A stretch of 16,166 nt of DNA from Dehalococcoidia bacterium (GTDB lineage Bacteria > Chloroflexota > Dehalococcoidia > Tepidiformales > Tepidiformaceae). Made by a program: the position numbers and the translations under genes. The stretch is taken from the NCBI GenBank assembly GCA_007126855.1, contig SLAK01000321.1, positions 1 to 16,166 on the forward strand, given 5' to 3'. This document shows positions 1 to 6,325 of the stretch, in pieces. Below the pieces are notes generated by a model. The model searched no databases. It saw only the letters and a list, made by a program, of their open reading frames with translations, and was not told where the DNA came from. Each line of letters begins with the position of its first letter. Position 1 is the stretch's first letter.

Positions 1-552
1 AGCCAGTTCGACGGGCGGCCGGTGCCGTTCGGTGGCTTCACCAAGCGGCTGCCTATCTACAAGCCGATCATTGCGGCGATCAACGGCTTCTGCCTGGCCG
101 GGGGGCTGGAGCTGGCGCTGACGTGCGATATCCGGATCTGCACGCCGGAGGCGCGTTTTGGCCTGCCGGAGGTGCGCTGGGCGATCATGCCGGGGGCGGG
201 CGGCACACAGCGCCTGCCGCGGGCAATCCCGCAGGCCTGGGCGAACTACATGGTGTTGACGGGGGAGCAAATCGACGCGGAAACCGCGCAGTCGATCGGG
301 CTCATATCCCATGTAGTCCCGCACGAGGAGCTGATGGACACGGCGCTGCGGATCGCCGGGGTGATTTGCGAGCGGGGCCCGCTGGCGGTGAGCGCCGCGA
401 AAGAAGCGATCGTGCGTGGAGCGGACATGCCGCTCGAGCACGGGCTGGCGTACGAAGACCTGGCGATATCCCGCCTGTTCGCGACGGAAGATGCGAAGGA
501 GGGCCCGCGTGCCTTCGCGGAGAAGCGCAAGCCCGAATACAAGGGCCGGTAG
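1..552 (+). CDS. Enoyl-CoA hydratase/isomerase (crotonase) family protein, 5'-truncated by window edge
   Basis: The reading frame is open from base 1, so the start lies upstream and only the last 183 residues are seen. Crotonase-fold proteins act on CoA thioesters in fatty-acid or amino-acid degradation or related CoA pathways. Visible family motifs are IAAINGFCLAGGLELALTCD (oxyanion-hole region), then FGLPEV with the first catalytic-type Glu, and PGAGGTQRLPR. The C-terminal helix ends in FAEKRKPEYKGR, which is typical of the family. In true enoyl-CoA hydratases a second catalytic Glu precedes MVLTG; here the segment reads ANYMVLTG with Tyr at that place. The reaction may therefore be a different crotonase activity (isomerase, hydratase variant or other), and the substrate cannot be named. 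The next gene starts inside its 3' end, suggesting co-transcription. Confidence 0.93.
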   Translation, partial: SQFDGRPVPFGGFTKRLPIYKPIIAAINGFCLAGGLELALTCDIRICTPEARFGLPEVRWAIMPGAGGTQRLPRAIPQAWANYMVLTGEQIDAETAQSIGLISHVVPHEELMDTALRIAGVICERGPLAVSAAKEAIVRGADMPLEHGLAYEDLAISRLFATEDAKEGPRAFAEKRKPEYKGR

Positions 553-1912
553 GGGGCGCCGAGCGGCCATCACCGCCGTTCTGGCGGTGGTCATGGCCGC
601 GCTGGTGGCGTGCGGCGGGGAGTCGGCGCCGCCAACGGTGCCACGACCGATCGCGGCCGAGGCTGAACGGCAGCGTGCCGACGATGGCGCGGCGACGCTG
701 CAGTCGACGGTGCGTCTGGAGTTCGGGGAGGAGATTGCCCTTGCGCTGGAGGGCGATGAGCTTCACGAAGCCATCCGCATCCAGACTCCCGGTTCCCATG
801 AAGCGCCTCGCCGGGTGGAGGTGCTGTCGGCGGGGATAGACGGCGACGACCCGGCGGTGCTGGTGGTGGAGACGGGCGAACTGGTGCCCGAAGGCAGCGA
901 GGTGCGCATCCACCGGTCGGCTCTCACGGAGGGCGGCGAGGGCACGGTGGCAACCCAGGTTGCATCCGACCTGACCGAGCTGCAGGTCGCGCTGGCATCG
1001 CGGCCGCTGGCGCCGACGAGACCGGAGCTTTTCGCCATTTCGGAAGTGGCGCCGGTGACAGCGGAGGACCACGACGAGGAGGCGATCCGGAGCCAGCTTG
1101 TGGAACACCTGGAAAGCCGCGGGACAACGGGCGCGCCGTTCGAACGGGCGCTCGAGTACTTCGATACGATGCCGGCGGATATCGTGCAGGCGCCGAAGCT
1201 GCGGGCGGCCCTGGCAGGGCTCGCGGGAACCTTTGCAGAGCCGGCAATCGCGGACCTGCTCACAGAGGACAACTGCACCGGGCTGCCGGCAGCGCGGATT
1301 GCCTTCCAAGAGCCACCGGACTTCCCGAACCTGCTGGCCAGGGTGACCTATACGGAGACGGGCGCGCGGGTGATCTCCGTCCATCCGCGGCTGGAGGGCG
1401 AGCCGTTCCAGCTCTTGATGCCGATCTTGCTGCACGAAGCGATCCACTGCGACCAAATATCCGAGGTAGATGAGGAGATCGCGGCGACAGCTTTCGACAC
1501 CTATTTCTACATCTTCCTGCTCGCCGTGGAGCCGTGGCTGGCATACGAGGGGACGACACTTTCGCACAATTTCAACGTGGATGCGCTGGCGATGCTCAAC
1601 AGCGGCAGGATGGTGCCGGAGTCGGTGGGCGTGCTTCCGAGCCCCGGTCGGCAGCCAGTATTCGTGGGCACGGAGATGGAGTACCGGTCATTCGCCGAAT
1701 ACATCCAGGCAGCGTATGCCCAGCTTGGGCCGGGTCCGTCGCCCCCGGAACCGCTCGCCCAGGATTATGTAGAGAATCTGGCAAGCCTGTTGGACCTCCC
1801 GGTGCGGGATGCGTTCAACCTGGAGTATTTGGACGGGCTGCTGGGCTGGACGATGGAGCCGGAAGTGATGATGGCGGCCATTGCGGCGCTGGGGCTGGAA
1901 CCGGCGCCTTAG
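509..1912 (+). CDS. Predicted lipoprotein with HEXXH zinc-metallopeptidase motif
   Basis: No characterised family is recognised. The GTG at 509 was chosen because AAGGAGG at 496-502 sits 6 nt upstream; ATG 491 in the same frame is the alternative. This gives 467 residues and overlaps the crotonase gene by 44 nt. The N-terminus is Arg-rich, followed by a hydrophobic segment ending in LVAC, a lipobox. Cleavage before Cys35 would give a lipid-anchored exported protein. A GGES... linker follows. Residues 309-313 read HEAIH within LLHEAIHCDQ, a HEXXH zinc-binding and catalytic motif; Glu322/Glu323 are possible third ligands. A hydrophobic stretch, FYIFLLAV, follows. The rest is acidic and without recognised repeats. 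The motif and export signal are seen; protease activity is inferred. The 3' end overlaps the convergent receiver gene by 4 nt. Confidence 0.8.
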   Translation: MPSRRSASPNTRAGRGRRAAITAVLAVVMAALVACGGESAPPTVPRPIAAEAERQRADDGAATLQSTVRLEFGEEIALALEGDELHEAIRIQTPGSHEAPRRVEVLSAGIDGDDPAVLVVETGELVPEGSEVRIHRSALTEGGEGTVATQVASDLTELQVALASRPLAPTRPELFAISEVAPVTAEDHDEEAIRSQLVEHLESRGTTGAPFERALEYFDTMPADIVQAPKLRAALAGLAGTFAEPAIADLLTEDNCTGLPAARIAFQEPPDFPNLLARVTYTETGARVISVHPRLEGEPFQLLMPILLHEAIHCDQISEVDEEIAATAFDTYFYIFLLAVEPWLAYEGTTLSHNFNVDALAMLNSGRMVPESVGVLPSPGRQPVFVGTEMEYRSFAEYIQAAYAQLGPGPSPPEPLAQDYVENLASLLDLPVRDAFNLEYLDGLLGWTMEPEVMMAAIAALGLEPAP

Positions 1913-2280
1913 GCGGGGCTTTGGCCGGTGACGCTATCGATTAGCGTGAGGAGTTCGTCGGCGCCAAAGGGTTTTGGGACGAAGTGCACCCCGTCGTGGT
2001 TGTTGGCGAAATCGGCGGGGTCGTCCGCCGCATAACCGGAGACGAGGACTACCGGGATGTTTGCGCCGTTGTGCCTGGCATGTTCAACGAGCGAGAGGCC
2101 CGATTCGCCCGGCATGACGACATCGGCGACGAGGAGGTCGAAGGTGCGCTCGCCGAGCAGCCGGCGTGCTTCGCGGGCGTCGGGCGCCTGGGCGACGAGA
2201 TAGCCCTGGGATTCGAGGAGGCGAGCGAGCATGAGCCGGACCGCGTCGTCGTCGTCCACAACCAGGATGTGTCCGGGCAA
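1909..2280 (-). CDS. Stand-alone response-regulator receiver domain protein
   Basis: This is a CheY-like receiver without an output domain. It has the acidic pocket HILVVDDDDAVR, the phospho-acceptor Asp in LLVADVVMPGESG, the switch Ser in VLVSGYA and the conserved Lys in FVPKPFG. The start chosen is TTG at 2280. AGGAGG (2292-2287 on the minus strand) lies 6 nt upstream, and the protein then begins MPGHILVVDDDD, the usual start of single-domain receivers (123 aa). ATG 2343 would add 21 residues but has no ribosome-binding site. No histidine kinase is in the window, so the partner is unknown. The stop codon shares TTAG with the end of the convergent lipoprotein gene. A one-mismatch TGTGA-N6-TCACA palindrome lies about 65 bp upstream of the chosen start. 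Confidence 0.85.
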   Translation of the reverse strand: MPGHILVVDDDDAVRLMLARLLESQGYLVAQAPDAREARRLLGERTFDLLVADVVMPGESGLSLVEHARHNGANIPVVLVSGYAADDPADFANNHDGVHFVPKPFGADELLTLIDSVTGQSPA

Positions 2281-2343
2281 GGGGGGCCTCCTGCGTGCCG
2301 CCGAAACGGGTTCGATTACCGCCGGCCGGGTGTCCTTTCGCAT

Positions 2344-2359
2344 TGTGACGGCGTTCACC
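2344..2359. promoter_or_regulatory. Candidate Crp/Fnr-type operator, one mismatch
   Basis: The site reads TGTGACGGCGTTCACC, matching TGTGA-N6-TCACA at 9 of 10 half-site positions. It sits in the 217-bp divergent region between the receiver gene and the membrane-protein gene. The AT-rich TAATCG on the minus strand (2318-2313), about 26 bp downstream of the operator toward the receiver, could be a -10 box. That spacing would suit an activator. If translation started at ATG 2343, the site would instead abut the start codon. By a hand estimate with equal base frequencies, a site this good is expected about 0.5 times per 16 kb, so alone it is weak evidence. Confidence 0.4.
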
Positions 2360-2441
2360 AACAGAGGGGAGTGGGGAACTCACCTAAGGGTGCTATGGTG
2401 CGGCAGGCGCGTGGTGTTAGGAGACTGCAACGCGACATGCT

Positions 2442-2470
2442 TTGCTCCGCCTGTGTATCACGTCTATTAT
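2442..2470 (+). promoter_or_regulatory. Sigma70-type promoter of the membrane-protein gene
   Basis: TTGCTC (2442-2447) and TATTAT (2465-2470) are separated by exactly 17 nt. This predicts a transcription start near 2477 and a short leader containing GAGGAA (2487-2492) before ATG 2498. The AT-rich -10 box stands out in this GC-rich context. Confidence 0.65.
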
Positions 2471-2497
2471 CGGCACAGGCGTCAACGAGGAAACTGA

Positions 2498-2950
2498 ATG
2501 CGTTTCGTAATCCGGGTCATTCTGATCGCACTTGTTCTGCTGCTGCTCTACGTGATCATCGGGCTGTTTGCCGATGCATACATGGGCGCCAACATGATCC
2601 CGAATGGGTTGAAGCCGGATTGGTCGGCGCCGACGCTTGCGCAATGGCGCGACGTGTTCATCATCCTGATGGGATTATGGTTTGCGCTGGCATTTTTGCT
2701 GCTCTGCGTGTTGCTGGCGGCGCTGGTATTCCTGGTATTGACGATCCGTAGCCTGGTGAAGAACAACGTGGCGCCGGCGGTAGATTCGCTGAAGGAAGCG
2801 CTGGATAACGTGAAGGGCACGACGGAGTTCGTGGGCGAAACCGCGGTTGCGCCGATTGTCCGGGTGTACTCGGTGGTGCGCGGTGTGCGGAGCGGTGTTA
2901 GCGCGGTGACGGGACTTCCCGACCGCATTCGCGGCCGGAAGAAGAAGTAG
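2498..2950 (+). CDS. Two-helix membrane protein of unknown function
   Basis: The gene encodes 150 residues; the start is supported by GAGGAA 5 nt upstream and by a 17-nt-spaced promoter. Residues about 4-25 form one hydrophobic helix. After a polar loop (about 26-52), residues about 53-83 form a long second hydrophobic stretch. The remaining 65 residues are soluble and amphipathic: LVKNNVAPAVDSLKEALDNV, then VYSVVRGVRSGV, ending in the basic tail RIRGRKKK, which probably stays cytoplasmic. The pattern looks like a small membrane-anchored structural or stress protein. I cannot assign a family. The downstream small charged gene begins within a few nucleotides of its stop, so the two are probably one operon. 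Confidence 0.8.
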   Translation: MRFVIRVILIALVLLLLYVIIGLFADAYMGANMIPNGLKPDWSAPTLAQWRDVFIILMGLWFALAFLLLCVLLAALVFLVLTIRSLVKNNVAPAVDSLKEALDNVKGTTEFVGETAVAPIVRVYSVVRGVRSGVSAVTGLPDRIRGRKKK

Positions 2951-2955
2951 TGGTG

Positions 2956-3207
2956 ATGAACGCTGAACCGGAGCAGAAAGATGTTGCGGGCGGGCCGATC
3001 GTGGAGGCTGCGGGCAGCGGCAGGCGGAAGCGGTGGAGCCCGGTAGACATGGTGGAAGCGGTGGTGCTGGGCATTGGCGACACGCTCCGGGACATGCTGG
3101 ATGCGGGGCGCGAGGAGGCGCAGCGGGCGCACAACGAAGCGTGGCACCGCTATGACGAACTGACGAAGCACCGCCGCGAACGGTCTGAAAGGGACGACGA
3201 AGACTAA
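2956..3207 (+). CDS. Small highly charged hypothetical protein
   Basis: The gene encodes about 83 residues. Candidate starts are GTG 2950, GTG 2953 and ATG 2956. ATG is preferred because the purine run GGAAGAAGAAG (2937-2947) is spaced about 8 nt from it. The first 25 residues are polar. The middle, SPVDMVEAVVLGIGDTLRDM, is amphipathic. The end is a charged, probably helical stretch rich in Arg, Glu and Asp (EEAQRAHNEAWHRYDELTKH, then RRERSERDDED). No signal peptide, transmembrane segment or known domain is seen. It follows the two-TM protein within 5 nt, and the amphipathic segment could bind the membrane or that partner; this is inference only. Confidence 0.6.
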   Translation: MNAEPEQKDVAGGPIVEAAGSGRRKRWSPVDMVEAVVLGIGDTLRDMLDAGREEAQRAHNEAWHRYDELTKHRRERSERDDED

Positions 3208-3235
3208 AGTTTGGGCCCGGAACAGCAGGCGCTGC

Positions 3236-3241
3236 TAGGAT
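3236..3241 (+). promoter_or_regulatory. Possible -10 box of tRNA-Ser
   Basis: TAGGAT lies 25 nt upstream of the mature tRNA 5' end. The best -35 is TTGGGC at 3211-3216 with a long 19-nt spacer, so the promoter assignment is weak. The tRNA could also be read through from the upstream two-gene unit. Confidence 0.3.
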
Positions 3242-3266
3242 GAGTGTGGGCCCGGCAGCCCCCTGT

Positions 3267-3356
3267 GGAGAGGTGCTGGAGTGGCTGAACAGGCACGCCT
3301 GGAAAGCGTGTAGGGGCGCAAGTCCCTCGTGGGTTCGAATCCCACCCTCTCCGCCA
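3267..3356 (+). tRNA. tRNA-Ser (anticodon GGA)
   Basis: The acceptor stem GGAGAGG (3267-3273) pairs with CCTCTCC (3346-3352), followed by discriminator G and an encoded CCA (3354-3356). The anticodon stem CACGC/GCGTG encloses the loop CTGGAAA, giving GGA, which reads UCC/UCU. A long variable arm (AGGGGC...GTCCCT) marks it as a class II serine tRNA. The T arm is GTGGG-TTCGAAT-CCCAC. All arms pair as expected. Confidence 0.95.
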
Positions 3357-3448
3357 TGTACCCGCTCACGGACGGCCTTTTTTCACCTTGCAGCCCGGAG
3401 ACGAAGCTCATGCGGGATTGCCGTCCTTTGGCACCGCTGTGCCGGCAG

Positions 3449-3925
3449 TTAGCGGACGGAGAGGGCGAAGTCGACGACGTAGCGCGTGGGGTCGACGCCT
3501 TTGCGGAGCTGGAGCCGGCGCGGGTGGATGCAGAAGAGGTGGCCGCGCTCACTGAATTCGGCGGCGAGCGGGTTTTTGTCGCGCAGGGCGCCCAGGAGTT
3601 CCGGGTAACGCGGATCGTCCGTTTCGACGCGCTCGGCGCGGCCTTCGATGACGACGCGGTCGAAGGACTTCCAGTCAGCCAGGATTACCTCGCGAGTATC
3701 GATGAGGAAGGATGCCTCAGGCGTGGCCATGAGGTTGCGGGAGTGTTGCGCTGCGTCGCTGCTGCCGAAGACGATCTTGCCGTCGTCGCACAGGTGAAAG
3801 TAGACGAAGGTGACGTAGGGGGTGCCGTCTTCGGCATGGTGGGTGGCGAGGGTGCCGCCTGGCTGGCCTGCGGCGATGCGGATGGCTTCGGCCAGGATGT
3901 CCTGATCGGTGGAGAGCTCGGTCAT
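3449..3925 (-). CDS. Pyridoxamine 5'-phosphate oxidase-like FMN-binding split-barrel protein
   Basis: The gene encodes 158 residues from ATG 3925. The order of segments fits a PNPOx-like split beta-barrel: an N-terminal helix, GTLATHHAEDGTPYVTFVYF (first strands), DGKIVFGSSDAAQHSRNLMA (flavin-phosphate region with the helix after it), EASFLIDTREV, and VIEGRAERVETDD followed by the C-terminal helix. Such proteins bind FMN, F420 or haem, and most are oxidoreductases of unknown substrate. Nothing here fixes the cofactor. It starts 24 nt after the HNH gene stop on the same strand, so the two are probably co-transcribed. A short hairpin (3430-3443) follows its stop but lacks a T tract. Confidence 0.8.
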   Translation of the reverse strand: MTELSTDQDILAEAIRIAAGQPGGTLATHHAEDGTPYVTFVYFHLCDDGKIVFGSSDAAQHSRNLMATPEASFLIDTREVILADWKSFDRVVIEGRAERVETDDPRYPELLGALRDKNPLAAEFSERGHLFCIHPRRLQLRKGVDPTRYVVDFALSVR

Positions 3926-3949
3926 GCGCCCATCCTACCGTTTTAGTAG

Positions 3950-4480
3950 CTAGCCGGCTGCGGAAGCGGGCACGTCGTATCCGGGGATGAACTGGCGCCA
4001 GGTGATTTCGTTGACCAGGTAGGGAAGGAAGCTGTGGTAGATGCCAACGCGCGGTTCGGCGGGCTGGCGGCGCAGCTTCATACGCGCTTCGGCGGGGGTG
4101 CGGCCGGCCTTGCGATGGTTGCAGGCCTTGCACGCGCTGACCAGGTTTTCCCAGGTGTGCGGGCCACCGCGGTGCCGCGGGATGACATGGTCCAGGGTGA
4201 GGTCGCGGGTGGCGCGACTGCAGTAGACGCACTTCCAGCCATCGCGGGCGAAGACTTCCTTGCGGGTGAGCCGGACCCTGGGGTGGGGACGCTTGATGTA
4301 GTTGATCAGGCGGATGACGGACGGGAGCTGGATGACACTGGTGGCAGAATGAAAAAAGGCCGAGGCGCGTTCGACGACCTCGGCCTTGCCACGCAGCACG
4401 AGTACTATCGCCCTTCGTACATTGCAGACGTTGAGCGGCTGATAGTTTTGGTTGAGTACCAGCACTGCTGCAGGTTGCAC
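3950..4480 (-). CDS. HNH endonuclease domain protein
   Basis: This is an HNH/McrA-type nuclease domain protein of the kind found as a stand-alone chromosomal gene in many bacteria. GTG 4480 is preferred because homologues as I know them start just before the VLVLNQNYQPLNV segment; TTG 4513 would add 11 residues. With GTG the protein has 176 residues. An N-terminal domain (1-70) precedes the zinc-stabilised HNH core: CVYC (84-87), LDHVIPRH (catalytic His98), WENLV (Asn112) and CKACNHRK (117-124, final His122). All metal and zinc ligands are present, so the nuclease looks intact. No mobile element, restriction or intron context is visible. A housekeeping or DNA-repair role is possible but unproven. 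Confidence 0.88.
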   Translation of the reverse strand: MQPAAVLVLNQNYQPLNVCNVRRAIVLVLRGKAEVVERASAFFHSATSVIQLPSVIRLINYIKRPHPRVRLTRKEVFARDGWKCVYCSRATRDLTLDHVIPRHRGGPHTWENLVSACKACNHRKAGRTPAEARMKLRRQPAEPRVGIYHSFLPYLVNEITWRQFIPGYDVPASAAG

Positions 4481-4555
4481 GTTTCTACCCTGTCCTGCCG
4501 TGGATAGTAGCAAAGTCTGAAATGGCTTGTCAGCGGGACGGGCTATGTGGTGCGG

Positions 4556-4849
4556 TTAGCTACCGGGGGCGGCGGAGCGGGCCCAGCGGCGGAGCGCGAC
4601 GTGGAGGCGCTCCATGGTTTCGGGCGTAACGTCCTGATCCGCGAGGATACAATCCTGAAGATGCTGTTCGAAGACGAGGACACCGGCGCTTTCGAGCCCA
4701 GAACGGGCGGCGGCAAGCTGGGTGAGTACGTCTTCGCAGGAGCGGCCTTCTTCGAGCATCCTCCGGAGCGCACGAACCTGCCCTTCGACACGTGCGAGGC
4801 GGTCGAGTAAGCGTTTATCAACGTTTGGGGCGACTTCGGAGTGCGTCAT
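4556..4849 (-). CDS. csoR: CsoR/RcnR-family metal-sensing repressor, CsoR-like
   Basis: The gene encodes 97 residues from ATG 4849; an in-frame upstream extension to 4906 is possible but would run through the operator. It is an all-helical DUF156 protein (KRLLDRLARVEGQVRALRRM in the first helix). Cys38, His63 (in FEQHLQDC) and Cys67 have the same spacing as the Cu(I) ligands of Mycobacterium CsoR (Cys-His-Cys). This argues for copper sensing and against the persulfide sensor CstR, which lacks the His. Apo-CsoR normally represses and releases DNA on binding Cu(I). A CsoR-type operator lies 9 nt upstream, so autoregulation is likely. No copper pump or CopZ is nearby; the divergent neighbour is the thioredoxin gene. 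Confidence 0.88.
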   Translation of the reverse strand: MTHSEVAPNVDKRLLDRLARVEGQVRALRRMLEEGRSCEDVLTQLAAARSGLESAGVLVFEQHLQDCILADQDVTPETMERLHVALRRWARSAAPGS

Positions 4850-4877
4850 TGACAGGGATACCCTCTGGGGGTATGTT
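4849..4877 (+). promoter_or_regulatory. Strong sigma70 promoter of trxA-trxB
   Basis: TTGACA (4849-4854, perfect consensus) and TATGTT (4872-4877) are separated by 17 nt. The predicted start is near 4884, giving a leader of about 65 nt. The spacer and first bases of the -10 box are filled by the CsoR-type palindrome at 4858-4874, so a bound repressor would exclude RNA polymerase. The -35 box overlaps the csoR start codon on the opposite strand. Confidence 0.75.
4858..4874. promoter_or_regulatory. CsoR-type operator
   Basis: The site reads ATACCCTCTGGGGGTAT, a 6-bp inverted repeat (ATACCC/GGGTAT) around a 5-nt centre with a G5 tract. This matches the TACCC...GGGGGTA form known for CsoR operators such as that of Bacillus copZA. 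It lies between the -35 and -10 boxes of trxA and 9 nt upstream of csoR. Confidence 0.78.
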
Positions 4878-4901
4878 AGCAGTACGGAATCACCACCGCA
4901 A
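4873..4901 (-). promoter_or_regulatory. Possible csoR promoter
   Basis: On the minus strand, TTGCGG (4901-4896) and TAACAT (4878-4873) are spaced by 17 nt. This places the csoR start near 4866, inside the operator. The boxes are moderate matches (3/6 and 4/6). If real, a single bound CsoR would shut both divergent promoters. Confidence 0.35.
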
Positions 4902-4918
4902 GGCAAGGGAATTGCCTT
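4900..4918 (+). other. Perfect hairpin in the trxA leader
   Basis: AAGGCAA (4900-4906) and TTGCCTT (4912-4918) form a perfect 7-bp stem with loop GGGAA, entirely inside the predicted trxA 5' leader and 18 nt before the Shine-Dalgarno GGAGG (4936-4940). There is no T tract, so it is not an intrinsic terminator. It may protect the mRNA 5' end or be incidental. Confidence 0.5.
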
Positions 4919-4948
4919 TATGCGGCGGAAGAGATGGAGGAAAGATTC

Positions 4949-5275
4949 ATGGCAGGACCACGCGAAGTAAGCGACGCAACATTCGAGACCGAGGTGCTGA
5001 AAAACGAGCTTCCGGTACTCGTGGACTTCTGGGCACCGTGGTGCGGGCCCTGCCGCATGGTCGCGCCGGTGGTCGAAGAACTCAGCGAAGAGTACGCGGG
5101 CAAGGTGGACTTCTACAAGATGAACACCGACGAGAATCCGCAGGTGCCATCGAAGTACCAGATCCGCTCGATCCCTTCGCTGCTCATCTTTAAGGGCGGC
5201 GAGTTGAAGGGCACGGTCGTCGGCTTCCGGCCCAAGAGCGACCTGAAGAAGCGGCTCGATGAGGCGATTGTCTAG
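4949..5275 (+). CDS. trxA: Thioredoxin
   Basis: The gene encodes 108 residues, the normal thioredoxin length. ATG 4949 is chosen over 4934 because GGAGG (4936-4940) lies 8 nt upstream of it. The active site FWAPWCGPC places the redox cysteines at 32 and 35, and the cis-Pro is Pro76 in RSIPSLLIF; both match classical thioredoxin numbering. Asp26 (VDFWA) is also present. It is a cytoplasmic disulfide reductase that passes electrons from NADPH via thioredoxin reductase to target proteins. trxB follows after 85 nt containing an attenuator-like hairpin. The promoter carries a CsoR-type operator. Confidence 0.97.
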   Translation: MAGPREVSDATFETEVLKNELPVLVDFWAPWCGPCRMVAPVVEELSEEYAGKVDFYKMNTDENPQVPSKYQIRSIPSLLIFKGGELKGTVVGFRPKSDLKKRLDEAIV

Positions 5276-5318
5276 CGGCGCCGCAGCTTTTCCGGCAATA
5301 GCAACGGGGCGGGAGCGT

Positions 5319-5340
5319 AAGGGCTGCCGCCCTTTTTGTT
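5319..5340 (+). terminator. Terminator-like hairpin between trxA and trxB
   Basis: AAGGGC (5319-5324), loop TGCC, GCCCTT (5329-5334), running into a T-rich tail (5333-5337 all T, then GTT). The stem is short but GC-rich with a tetraloop, so partial termination between trxA and trxB is plausible and would give more trxA than trxB mRNA. Confidence 0.55.
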
Positions 5341-5360
5341 CCGGCCCCGAGGAGTGACAG

Positions 5361-6305
5361 ATGATTCAACAGATTGATGTAGCCATCATTGGCGGAGGCG
5401 GCGCGGGCCTGACAGCGGCGATCTATTCGGCGCGCGCACGCCGCTCGACGGTGGTGTTTGAACGTAATGTGGCCGGCGGCCAGATCGCGACCACGGACAT
5501 TGTGGAGAACTACCCCGGCTTCCCCGAAGGGGTGAACGGCCTGGAGCTTTCGGTGGCCTTCGAGCAGCAGGCGACGCGCTTTGGCGCGCGGGTGGCTCAC
5601 GCCGGGGTACACAAAATCAGCGTGGCGGATGACGGCAGCTTCGCGCTGGAGACGGACGACGGTCCCTACCGGGCAGAAGCCGTAATTGTCACGGCGGGCG
5701 CCGATTACAACAAGCTCGGCGTGCCCGGGGAAGAGGAGCTGACCGGGCACGGCGTAAGCTACTGCGCGACCTGCGACGGCGCGTTCTTCCGCGACGTGGA
5801 GGTCGCGGTGGTTGGCGGCGGCGACGCGGCAATGGACGAAGCGATGTTCCTGACGCGCTTTGCGAGCAAGGTGCACGTGATCCACCGGCGCGACCAGCTC
5901 CGGGCAAAGGCGATTCTGCAGGAGCGCGCCTTTGCCAACCCGAAGATCGACTTCACCTGGGACACGGTGGTGGAAGCGATCCGGGGCGAGGGGCAGGTCC
6001 AGGAGGTGGATCTGCGGAACGCCCGGACGGGCGAGCAGCGCCGGATGCCGGTGGGCGGCGTGTTTATCTTCATCGGGCAGACGCCGAACAGCCACCTGTT
6101 GCAGGGGCTGGTGGAGCTGGACGCCGGCGGGCACGCGCTGGTGGACCTGAACATGCGGACGATCATCCCGGGGCTCTATGTGGCCGGGGATGTGCGGACG
6201 CAGGCCGCGCGGCAGCTGGTGAGCGCAGCAGGCGACGGGGCGACGGCTGCGGTGGATGCGGAGCATCACCTGGCGGACCGGCTGGGGCCGCCGCGTTCGG
6301 ATTAG
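5361..6305 (+). CDS. trxB: Thioredoxin reductase (NADPH, low-Mr type)
   Basis: The gene encodes 314 residues; GAGGAG lies about 7 nt upstream of ATG 5361. The FAD-binding motif GGGGAGLTAAIYSARA is at 11-26. The redox pair CATC is Cys135/Cys138, the same place as in E. coli TrxB. The NADPH domain has GGGDAAMDEA (from residue 152) and HRRDQLRA, whose arginines suit the 2'-phosphate of NADPH. The second FAD motif is GLYVAGDVR near the end, followed by RQLVSAAGDGATAA. GGGDAA carries Ala where many homologues have Ser or Thr, a minor change. It reduces TrxA and probably shares its CsoR-controlled promoter, with the intergenic hairpin lowering its output. Confidence 0.96.
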   Translation: MIQQIDVAIIGGGGAGLTAAIYSARARRSTVVFERNVAGGQIATTDIVENYPGFPEGVNGLELSVAFEQQATRFGARVAHAGVHKISVADDGSFALETDDGPYRAEAVIVTAGADYNKLGVPGEEELTGHGVSYCATCDGAFFRDVEVAVVGGGDAAMDEAMFLTRFASKVHVIHRRDQLRAKAILQERAFANPKIDFTWDTVVEAIRGEGQVQEVDLRNARTGEQRRMPVGGVFIFIGQTPNSHLLQGLVELDAGGHALVDLNMRTIIPGLYVAGDVRTQAARQLVSAAGDGATAAVDAEHHLADRLGPPRSD

Positions 6306-6325
6306 GGTGCTGCTAGGCTACGACT

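Noticed and set aside
302..1567. Long 421-aa open frame on the minus strand opposite the lipoprotein gene
   Set aside because: Its product is Arg/His/Pro-rich low-complexity with no domain. It lies antisense to a frame with signal peptide, lipobox and HEXXH, and is the usual GC-rich shadow.
3378..3383. T6 run after tRNA-Ser as a terminator
   Set aside because: No stem-loop directly precedes the T run.
3421..3459. Nested inverted repeats (CCGTCC/GGACGG around GGCAC-CGCT-GTGCC) at the end of the split-barrel gene
   Set aside because: No T tract follows in the direction of transcription, so I do not call it an intrinsic terminator.
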